From contig JAILIB010000157.1 of NCBI GenBank assembly GCA_024695505.1, forward strand, positions 1 through 36,542: a DNA stretch of 36,542 nt. The letters run 5' to 3'. A program made the translations under genes and the position numbers. This document shows, piece after piece, positions 26,609 through 33,203 of the stretch. Source of the stretch: Saccharofermentans sp. (GTDB lineage: Bacteria > Bacillota > Clostridia > Saccharofermentanales > Saccharofermentanaceae). The notes below the pieces were generated by a model. The model was not told the origin of the DNA, searched no databases, and saw only the letters and a program-made list of their open reading frames with translations. Position 1 is the first letter of the stretch; every line of letters starts with the position of its first letter.

Positions 26609-29563
26609 ATGGCAAATTTAAAGAATGATAGCGCGCAGGAAAAGGGCAACGTAGTTGACCGTCTTGTACGCATCGTTATTCTGACGATAGTGTCGTTTAT
26701 TGTGTCGATCGCGGCGGTTTCTTTTGCGGTCCATCACATGAGACTTCAGTTTGAAGGTGAGTTCAAGGGCATCTCTGACAAAAAGGTCAATCAGGTCTGT
26801 GACATTGCAAGGACCTGCATCGACGGTGATGATTTTACTTCCAACACCGTAAATTCACCGCTCAAATACGGATCGCTCCTGAGCCTCATGCTCGCTGATA
26901 CCACGAGTGAGAATCTTTCCGCTGAAGGCTACGGCCTTTTCGCTTATAAGGACGGACAACTTTCACTTCTCGTCAGTGAAGGCGTTGCAAACACTTCCGA
27001 ATTCGCAGTCGCAAACCGCGACATTTCCACCTGGCTGAACGGCACGAACCAGCCGTCTGTGGTCAAGGGTTCAAATTATGAGAGCGTCATCCTTCCGATA
27101 ACGAACACTACCGGAATGGTCGTCGGCGTTTTCGAATACAAGTGCACCTTTGACGGTCTTTACGAACTCGGAAACAAGATGGAGGGAAGGATCCTGACGG
27201 CCGTTATAATCGCGGTCGTGTTTGGCGTCGTTGTTTTCATCCTTCAGGAACTTTTCATCAAGATGATCCGCCGCAAGCAGGGAAATGCAGGCGCACAGGT
27301 CACGGAGTCTGCCAGGGCGCGTGACAAGAGGATCATTTCATCTGCCATCGGTTATTGCTTCGCGATCATCCTGGTCGTGCTCCTCGTAATGTCAAGGCAG
27401 CTTTCTTCCGTATACGTCACAGCGCTTAAGAGCGAACGTGCGGATGCTATGCAGAAGTGTGCTGTATCATCAGCCATGGCGCTCAGCTATACGCAGGTGT
27501 CCGAGAACATGTCATACATGCTTCCCGTATATTCCTATGACAAGGACAAGCAGTATATTATCTCGGTCTACACAATGGCCGGCGATTCCTTCCTCAGGCT
27601 TTATTCCTCGACTGCTTCTCCCACATCCAATGAGCAGTATTATCTTACGGGCGTTGGCGACCAGTACATCAACTGCTTCCAGCTTCAGGAGACTTCTTTC
27701 ACTTCGAGGACTGAAGCGGGCAAGACCTATGTATGCGCCATTGCGCCGATAATCTCTTCCGAGAACACCGTTTCAGGCATTCTTGAGATCATGATGCCCA
27801 AGGCTGATTTTGACGATACGCGCAACGGAATGAGCCTTTCATGGGTATTCACGATATTCTCTATCGCCATCTCGATGGGCATCGCGATCTTCGAGCTGAA
27901 CCTCATCATCTCGACAATGTCACACGGCATTTCCGGAAACACTCCGGTACTCGTCATGTACGGAGAGAACGCAAACCGGTTCCTGTCATTCTTCGCGGCT
28001 TTCGGTTCCATCATGATGCCTGTCTCTTTTGCGGATTATTTCAAGGATTCGCTTTCGGACATGCCGGTGTACGTGGTGCAGGCACTTATCGCGGGTGCGC
28101 TTCTTCTGTTCGTTTTCGGTTTCTTCGGATTCTCTTCGATAAGGGCAGAACTTAAATCAAAGCTTACCAGCCGCGTTGCGCTCCTCACGATAACGGGACT
28201 CGGATATTTCTTAGCTCTTGTTGCAGGAATAATCAACATACCTTACGTTACAGCCGTGCTGGCGCTTCCTGTCGGATTCTGCTTCGGAATGCCCCTTGAT
28301 TTCTTAAGAGACTACAGGATCAACGCGGGCAAGCTCGGATACAAGGATTACAGCGACAAGATCATCCACAACGTCCAGAGCACTTCATATTTCCTCGGCG
28401 TATCAGTAGGTACGGTCATTACGGGCATCTGCTACGAGCGTTTCGGCCTGCTCATCGTCGCGGTTATAAGCGGTGCGGCTCTTATCCTCACGGCTGTCGG
28501 CATGATCTATTTCATGCAGAACAACACCGTCGTAAAGGAAGCTCCGCTCACAACCGGCAGCTGGCTCCGCGTCATTTCCGACTCAAGGGCAGGGAGGTTC
28601 CTCAATTCCTCATTCCTGATGCTCGGTGTTTCAGTGGCGTTCATGCTCGTGTTCATTCCGAATTTCCTCGGAAATGTCGGTATCTCTCTCGCGACTTCGT
28701 CATTCTTCTATCTTGTCTGTGCATTCTCCGCCTGCGCGGTATGCAATTTCATCAAGAATCATTACGAACACATCCTTACCTCGAAGATCAGGGTCCTGAT
28801 ACAGGCTGCTTCGACGGTTCTCGGACTTCTTGTGTTCGCGCTGCTTCCTTCGGCCAAGACACTTGTCATAACGTCGGCTCTTTTGGGAATCAGCCTTGGA
28901 ATACATGATTTCTATTACATCTATGCTCTTTATCTGATCTGCAGCGGAAGGATAAGGACGAACCTCAGAAAGTGCGCGGAGTACACGTTCTATTTTGGTA
29001 TCGGGATCATTATCCCGATCGCCATGACGGCTTTCATGGTCAACAACGTCAGGATCGTCATGCTCATCGTGACGGTGCTCGTCGCTCTCGTTGCATTTAT
29101 CTATCCCGCATCCGCATATTCGTCCATGGTTGACGATTACGATCCCACGCTGAAGCCTGAACCCAGGAGGAGACCTGCAAAGAACAATCCTCCCATGCCT
29201 AATCCTTATGCCCAGGCTCCGGTCCAGCCCGCTCCCGCATATGCGCCTCAGTCTGCTTTCGGTGAACCTGAACCTCAGTATCAGGCACCTGCACCTGAAC
29301 CGCAGTACCAGCCTCAGCAGGATCCTTATCAGCAGCAGTATGCTCCTGAACAGCCTCAATATCAGCCGCAGCAGTACGCTCCGGTGCAGCAGCCGGCATA
29401 TCAGCAGCCGCAGCAGTATGCTCCGGTACAGCAACCGGCATTTCAGCAGCCGTATCAGCCGCAGAACGTTCCCGATATGTACGGACAGAATCCCTATCCG
29501 CAGCAGCCGGCTGATCCTATGGCTTTTCTTAACGATGACGATCCCGGAAACGGAGGTGTCTGA
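26609..29563 (+). CDS. Sensor-MFS fusion: two CACHE-like extracellular domains plus 12-helix MFS-like region
   Basis: No close family is recognised. The protein has 984 residues. The start at 26609 is chosen because AGAGGAG lies about nine bases upstream; the longer frame from 26516 would begin inside the tRNA terminator. Order of parts: helix 20-42; extracellular domain 43-193 ending in ILPITNTTGMVVGVFEY; helix 195-218; cytoplasmic loop; helix 243-263; second extracellular domain 264-408 ending in IAPIISSENTVSGILEI; helix 409-434. About twelve hydrophobic segments follow (about 457-870), with MFS-like inter-helix loops (FFGFSSIRAELKSK, GICYERFG). The final ~110 residues are a Pro/Gln/Tyr-rich cytoplasmic tail (YQPQQYAPVQQPAY). 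The API...G..GvleI endings are typical of CACHE/PDC ligand sensors. It may be a ligand-gated transporter or a receptor built on an MFS scaffold. No kinase, cyclase or chemotaxis domain is present. The next gene is coupled. Confidence 0.8.
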   Translation: MANLKNDSAQEKGNVVDRLVRIVILTIVSFIVSIAAVSFAVHHMRLQFEGEFKGISDKKVNQVCDIARTCIDGDDFTSNTVNSPLKYGSLLSLMLADTTSENLSAEGYGLFAYKDGQLSLLVSEGVANTSEFAVANRDISTWLNGTNQPSVVKGSNYESVILPITNTTGMVVGVFEYKCTFDGLYELGNKMEGRILTAVIIAVVFGVVVFILQELFIKMIRRKQGNAGAQVTESARARDKRIISSAIGYCFAIILVVLLVMSRQLSSVYVTALKSERADAMQKCAVSSAMALSYTQVSENMSYMLPVYSYDKDKQYIISVYTMAGDSFLRLYSSTASPTSNEQYYLTGVGDQYINCFQLQETSFTSRTEAGKTYVCAIAPIISSENTVSGILEIMMPKADFDDTRNGMSLSWVFTIFSIAISMGIAIFELNLIISTMSHGISGNTPVLVMYGENANRFLSFFAAFGSIMMPVSFADYFKDSLSDMPVYVVQALIAGALLLFVFGFFGFSSIRAELKSKLTSRVALLTITGLGYFLALVAGIINIPYVTAVLALPVGFCFGMPLDFLRDYRINAGKLGYKDYSDKIIHNVQSTSYFLGVSVGTVITGICYERFGLLIVAVISGAALILTAVGMIYFMQNNTVVKEAPLTTGSWLRVISDSRAGRFLNSSFLMLGVSVAFMLVFIPNFLGNVGISLATSSFFYLVCAFSACAVCNFIKNHYEHILTSKIRVLIQAASTVLGLLVFALLPSAKTLVITSALLGISLGIHDFYYIYALYLICSGRIRTNLRKCAEYTFYFGIGIIIPIAMTAFMVNNVRIVMLIVTVLVALVAFIYPASAYSSMVDDYDPTLKPEPRRRPAKNNPPMPNPYAQAPVQPAPAYAPQSAFGEPEPQYQAPAPEPQYQPQQDPYQQQYAPEQPQYQPQQYAPVQQPAYQQPQQYAPVQQPAFQQPYQPQNVPDMYGQNPYPQQPADPMAFLNDDDPGNGGV

Positions 29564-29565
29564 TC

Positions 29566-30330
29566 ATGGCAGAAGAACTTTGGAATGAAAAACTGACTAG
29601 AGAGAACTTAAAGGACTTTTACGAGTCCACTGTTGACATGGTGTTTTCGTCCGTTTTCGGCGTGACGAAAGAGGCTACGAGATGTGAGAGGGCGATAGTC
29701 AAATCCTATCTTGACATCTATGCCAAGCGCGCAAACCTCCCCGGAGACCGTGTTATCTACGATTTCGGCGACATCCTGCTCGAGAACGCGAAAGCTGTAG
29801 TCGCAGAGTATCCTCTTCCTGCGGATATAACCTTCCAGGAGAGAAAGCTCGATGAATACACCCGCAATTCCATGATCGAGAAGATCATCGCCAAGATCGA
29901 TTCGAGAAGCTACAAGATGGCGGAGTTCATATCGACGGACGTCAAGAAGACCAAGAGGACGAAGCAGCTCAATAAGGTAAGCAGTTTCTTCCAGGTTACG
30001 CCGCTCCTCGTGTTCGAAGTTATCATCCTTGCGGCTGTCGTCTGGTTTGTCGCATATGTTGCCGTAACCCTTCCTTACAGGAATTCACCCCTGATCAAGG
30101 AAAGAAGCATTTACGAGAAGTCGTCAATACAGCAGCAGTATATTGCGGCTATCCCGTTCTATCCGATAAAGCTCAGGTTCTTCAACGCGAACGGATCCGT
30201 CCAGCAACAGCAGGTCGATCCTAATACCACTTCTACGGAAACGGCTCCTCCGTCTGAGACGAGTGAGACCGGATTGGCACCTATCATTAATACGACGTCT
30301 GAGTCCGCTATATCCGCGACAAGCGGCTGA
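29566..30330 (+). CDS. Single-pass membrane protein, partner of the sensor-MFS gene
   Basis: The family is not recognised. The protein has 254 residues. The cytoplasmic part (1-146) is helical and charged. Residues 15-75 (FYESTVDMVFSSVFGV, then ERAIVKSYLDIYAKR) faintly resemble region 2 of sigma-70 factors, in which a helix pair surrounds a GD/TKE-type turn. No region 4 is present, so a working sigma factor is doubtful. One hydrophobic helix spans 147-169 (VFEVIILAAVVWFVAYVAV), after a basic stretch. The outside part is short, with a Thr/Ser/Glu-rich end. The start lies two bases after the upstream stop, with GGAGGTG well placed, so the two genes are clearly one operon. It could bind the Pro/Gln tail of its neighbour or act as a membrane-tethered regulator. 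Both ideas are inference. Confidence 0.78.
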   Translation: MAEELWNEKLTRENLKDFYESTVDMVFSSVFGVTKEATRCERAIVKSYLDIYAKRANLPGDRVIYDFGDILLENAKAVVAEYPLPADITFQERKLDEYTRNSMIEKIIAKIDSRSYKMAEFISTDVKKTKRTKQLNKVSSFFQVTPLLVFEVIILAAVVWFVAYVAVTLPYRNSPLIKERSIYEKSSIQQQYIAAIPFYPIKLRFFNANGSVQQQQVDPNTTSTETAPPSETSETGLAPIINTTSESAISATSG

Positions 30331-30331
30331 T

Positions 30332-31321
30332 CTAAGACTTATTGCCTGAATTCTTTTCGGGATCGAAGCTCGCCAGAGGATTGCTTTCAACGGCCTTCTG
30401 GAGAGCTTCTTCATCTACATGGGTATATATCTGGGTAGTGGAGACGCTCTGGTGGCCTAAGATCATCTGAAGGTTTCTGATGTCGACGTGGCCGTATTTG
30501 TACATGAGCGTTGCTGCCGTGTGCCTGAGCTTGTGCACAGAATAGACTCTCGTATCTATGCCGGCCTCGTCAAGAAGCCTCTTGATGATTATCTGTATCA
30601 TGTCATCCGAAATGCGGGTTCCGCGCTTTGAGACGAACAGGGCCTTTTCGGCTTCAGGCTTCACCTTGATCGTCATCCTCTCGTTCATCCAGTCATCGAG
30701 CGCTGCAAGACAGGAGTCGTTCAGATAGATCGTCCTTTCCTTGTTGCCCTTTCCTATGACGGTGAGGGTGGTATCTCTGATGTCGTTGATGTTGATGCCT
30801 CTAAGCTCAGAAAGACGCATGCCGCAGTTGAGGAAGAGCGTCAGCATGCAGTAGTCGCGGACGTTTGATTCCTTAGGTGATTCATAAGCTGCCTGCAGGA
30901 GTTTCTGGCTCTGCTCGAGCGTAAGGTATTTCGGATTGCGCTTGCCGATCTTGGGAGTCTCCAGGTCGTAAGCGGGATTATTGTCTATAAGTCTCTTTTT
31001 TGAATGAAGATATTTAAAGAAGCTCTTCAGGGAAGCAACATGCCTGGCCCTTGCGGCGTTTGACTGCTTCCTTGTCCTTGAAAGCCATATTATGAAGGCG
31101 AGAAGGTCATCTGTCGTCACTTTGTTCAGCATGGCGACGTCGATATCCGAGACGTCTATCTCTTCGAACTCGATGTCAGAACTTACCAGCCTTTTGTCCT
31201 GCTTGTAGAACCTGCAGAAGCAGATTATGTCATAGGTATATTCCTTGACGGTGAGCTCTGATCTGCCGAGCGCGGCAAGCATGTAATTGCGGTACTGGTC
31301 AAGAACGGGGAAGGTCTGCAC
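30332..31321 (-). CDS. Xer-type tyrosine recombinase
   Basis: A 329-residue tyrosine recombinase of XerC/XerD size. The N-terminal SAM-like DNA-binding domain spans about 1-115, and the catalytic domain carries R169 (NCGMRLSELRG), K191/K194 (GKGNKER), H263 and R266 (HKLRHTAATLM), H290 (LGHQSVS) and nucleophile Y299 (TTQIYTHV). The set is complete, so the enzyme should be active. The start is GTG at 31321, with GGGAG upstream. No excisionase, phage or transposon gene is adjacent, and no att or dif site was recognised nearby. It may be a host Xer protein for chromosome dimer resolution or a lone integrase. Its stop is one base from the stop of the convergent gene. Confidence 0.9.
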   Translation of the reverse strand: MQTFPVLDQYRNYMLAALGRSELTVKEYTYDIICFCRFYKQDKRLVSSDIEFEEIDVSDIDVAMLNKVTTDDLLAFIIWLSRTRKQSNAARARHVASLKSFFKYLHSKKRLIDNNPAYDLETPKIGKRNPKYLTLEQSQKLLQAAYESPKESNVRDYCMLTLFLNCGMRLSELRGININDIRDTTLTVIGKGNKERTIYLNDSCLAALDDWMNERMTIKVKPEAEKALFVSKRGTRISDDMIQIIIKRLLDEAGIDTRVYSVHKLRHTAATLMYKYGHVDIRNLQMILGHQSVSTTQIYTHVDEEALQKAVESNPLASFDPEKNSGNKS

Positions 31322-31396
31322 TTGAGGTTAACTCCCGGTTGTTTATTTTGTTATATTTTAACACAGCGAAATTAACGATTTTTGTTGTGCGTGTAC

Positions 31397-31425
31397 TTGT
31401 TATGGAAAAGTCATTGTGATAATAT
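31397..31425 (+). promoter_or_regulatory. Promoter of asd
   Basis: TTGTTA (31397-31402) and TAATAT (31420-31425) with a 17-base spacer and an extended -10 TG. Transcription would start near 31432, giving a leader of about 64 bases. No riboswitch or T-box was recognised in so short a leader. Confidence 0.75.
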
Positions 31426-31495
31426 TGTGCACGTACCAAAAACAATTGTACGCGACTCGCGGACAAAATACAGAACGAAAGTAGTGAAAAAGAGT

Positions 31496-32581
31496 ATGGA
31501 ACAGAAGTTGAAAGTCGGCGTTATCGGTGCTACGGGTTATGTAGGACAGCGCTTTATCACATTGCTTGAGAACCACCCCTGGTTTGAGTGCGTTGCTCTC
31601 TGCGCGTCTCCCAGTTCTGCAGGCAAGACCTATGAGGAAGCTGTAAAAGGCCGCTGGAAGATCGATCTGCCGATGCCCGAATACGTTAAGAAGATGGTCG
31701 TGTACAGCACGGAAGATATAGAAGAGTACTGCAAGCAGATCGATTTCACATTCTGCGCGGTAAACATGAAGAAGGATGAGATCAAGGCTCTCGAAGAGAA
31801 GGTTGCAAAGCTTGAGACACCCGTCATTTCAAATAACTCCGCAAACCGCTGGACAGAAGATGTCCCTATGATCATCCCTGAGATCAACAGCGACCACGCT
31901 GCCCTCATCGATGCTCAGAGGAAGAGACTTGGAACAACAAGAGGATTCATCGCGGTCAAGCCTAACTGCTCGATCCAGAGCTACGTTCCCGCGCTTACGC
32001 CTTTCCTCAAGAACGGCATCAAAGCAATCAACGTCTGCACGTATCAGGCTATTTCCGGTGCAGGCAAGACGTTCGATATATGGCCTGAGATGGTCGGAAA
32101 CGTAATCCCGTTCATCGGCGGTGAAGAGGAGAAGTCCGAGAAGGAACCTCTCAAGGTCTGGGGCCAGTTCGCAGGCGACCACATCGAGCTTGCCCAGAAG
32201 CCTCTTATCTCCGCTCAGTGCTACCGTGTAGCTGTTCAGGAAGGACATACGGCTGCAGTTTCCGTATCCTTCGAGAACAAGCCTTCCAAGGAGGAGATGA
32301 TCTCCGTCTGGAACAACTACGAGAGTGAGGCCGTCAAGCTCGGTCTGCCTTCAGCTCCGAAGCACTTCCTCCAGTATCTGGAAGAGGACAACCGTCCCCA
32401 GCCTAAGCTCGACGCTATGTTTGAGAACGGCATGGGCGTATCTGTTGCCCGCTTGAGAGACGACATCATCTTCGATTACAAGTTCTGCTGCCTGTCTCAC
32501 AATACTCTGAGGGGCGCTGCAGGCGGCGGAGTCCTTTCCGCTGAGCTTCTTGTAAAGAAGGGCTACATTACAGCAAAATAA
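31496..32581 (+). CDS. asd: Aspartate-semialdehyde dehydrogenase
   Basis: Reduces aspartyl phosphate to aspartate semialdehyde with NADPH, the branch-point step to lysine/diaminopimelate, threonine and methionine. The protein has 361 residues. The nucleotide-binding loop GVIGATGYVGQRF is at the N-terminus. The catalytic cysteine C158 is in VKPNCSIQ, and the acid/base histidine H251 is in AVQEGHTAAV. The size and the PNCSIQ and SGAGKTFDIWPEM stretches match the class shared by archaea, fungi and many Clostridia rather than the enterobacterial form. The start at 31496 is where homology begins; frames extending to 31382 lie in the promoter. The ribosome site is weak. The gene stands alone, without lysC or dapA beside it. 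Confidence 0.94.
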   Translation: MEQKLKVGVIGATGYVGQRFITLLENHPWFECVALCASPSSAGKTYEEAVKGRWKIDLPMPEYVKKMVVYSTEDIEEYCKQIDFTFCAVNMKKDEIKALEEKVAKLETPVISNNSANRWTEDVPMIIPEINSDHAALIDAQRKRLGTTRGFIAVKPNCSIQSYVPALTPFLKNGIKAINVCTYQAISGAGKTFDIWPEMVGNVIPFIGGEEEKSEKEPLKVWGQFAGDHIELAQKPLISAQCYRVAVQEGHTAAVSVSFENKPSKEEMISVWNNYESEAVKLGLPSAPKHFLQYLEEDNRPQPKLDAMFENGMGVSVARLRDDIIFDYKFCCLSHNTLRGAAGGGVLSAELLVKKGYITAK

Positions 32582-32589
32582 GGCTTATC

Positions 32590-32633
32590 GGCCCCGTTAG
32601 ACCGGCATAAAAATGTGCTTGACTAACGGGGCC
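32590..32633 (+). terminator. Hairpin after asd, overlapping the next promoter
   Basis: GGCCCCGTTAG (32590-32600) and CTAACGGGGCC (32623-32633) pair perfectly over 11 bp with a 22-base loop, eight bases after the asd stop. The following bases (AATATATTTAT) are AT-rich without a clean T-run. It is a plausible terminator or 3'-end stabiliser for asd. The right arm sits within the -35/-10 spacer of the tRNA promoter. Confidence 0.6.
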
Positions 32634-32647
32634 AATATATTTATACT
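32619..32647 (+). promoter_or_regulatory. Promoter of the tRNA-CAT/tRNA-Tyr unit
   Basis: TTGACT (32619-32624) and TATACT (32642-32647) with a 17-base spacer, 36 bases before the first tRNA. Confidence 0.82.
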
Positions 32648-32683
32648 ATTCAAGCGCTTAAAAGCACTTGTAGTGTAAAACGT

Positions 32684-32760
32684 GGGCCTTTAGCTCAGTT
32701 GGTCAGAGCATCCGGCTCATAACCGGCGGGTCCTGGGTTCGAGTCCCCGAAGGCCCACCA
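32684..32760 (+). tRNA. tRNA with CAT anticodon, probably tRNA-Ile2 (lysidine type), possibly elongator Met
   Basis: A 77-base tRNA with encoded CCA. The acceptor arms GGGCCTT and AAGGCCC pair fully, so it is not an initiator. The anticodon CAT (32718-32720) is in loop CTCATAA. The 5' stretch GGGCCTTTAGCTCAGTTGGT closely resembles the Bacillus tRNA-Ile2 as I remember it, whose C34 is changed to lysidine by TilS so that it reads AUA. Elongator Met has the same anticodon and cannot be excluded by eye. Confidence 0.85.
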
Positions 32761-32784
32761 ACTTACACTAACACATATCAATAT

Positions 32785-32869
32785 GGGAAGATTCCCGAGC
32801 GGCCAAAGGGAACAGACTGTAAATCTGTCGTCAGTGACTTCGGTGGTTCGAATCCACCTCTTCCCACCA
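32785..32869 (+). tRNA. tRNA-Tyr (anticodon GTA)
   Basis: An 85-base class II tRNA with encoded CCA. The acceptor arms GGGAAGA and TCTTCCC pair fully. The anticodon GTA (32819-32821) is in loop CTGTAAA, with a long variable arm. The T-loop GTTCGAATC is normal. It lies 24 bases after the CAT tRNA in one unit. Confidence 0.95.
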
Positions 32870-32873
32870 CATA

Positions 32874-32906
32874 GGGTTTGCCAGGTTTGGCAGGCCCTTT
32901 TGTTTT
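32874..32906 (+). terminator. Terminator of the tRNA-Tyr unit
   Basis: GGGTTTGCCA and TGGCAGGCCC form a 10-bp stem with two G-U pairs and a GGTT loop, followed by TTTTGTTTTG. A near-copy stands at 35012. Confidence 0.8.
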
Positions 32907-33203
32907 GCCTTGAAAACCCTTTATTTTATAGGGTTTTGGGGTTGTGGCCGTTCTGAAACATCTTTACGAAAATTCACCCAAATTCACTTGAGTTTACGAA
33001 AATTGTGGTAAATTCGTGGTAATTTTGTTGTAAGATCTGAACTCATCCTGCAAGGTTTCCACCACCTGTTTTGCTATCTATGTTTTTTGCAAATAAGGAC
33101 AAGACTCGAGATACATACGAGCTTTTCTTCCATTTGGGTGTATTAGAGATTATACTTAAATCCGTTTGATAGATAATGTTTGCGACTTTAAGGGAGGTCC
33201 GAA
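32907..33203. other. AT-rich intergenic region with short repeats
   Basis: No coding region is supported here. It holds a second hairpin (AAAACCCT/AGGGTTTT, 32913-32937). TTTACGAAAATT occurs twice (32963-32974 and 32993-33004), and AATTCAC twice with a 10-base period. GTGGTAA occurs at 33005 and 33016. TATACT (33151-33156) is a candidate -10 for the next gene, but the -35 is poor. The ribosome site AAGGGAGG stands before the 33204 start. Confidence 0.6.

Noticed and set aside
28700..29434. A 244-residue minus-strand open frame
   Set aside because: It is antisense to the sensor-MFS gene and its repetitive tail, with Leu/Arg-rich composition typical of a mirror frame.
31432..31495. Possible lysine riboswitch or T-box before asd
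   Set aside because: The leader is only about 64 bases, and no T-box sequence or multi-helix junction could be drawn. It is too short for either element.
32963..33026. Possible CRISPR array
   Set aside because: The repeats are only 7-12 bases, there are only two copies of each, the spacing is irregular and no cas gene is present.
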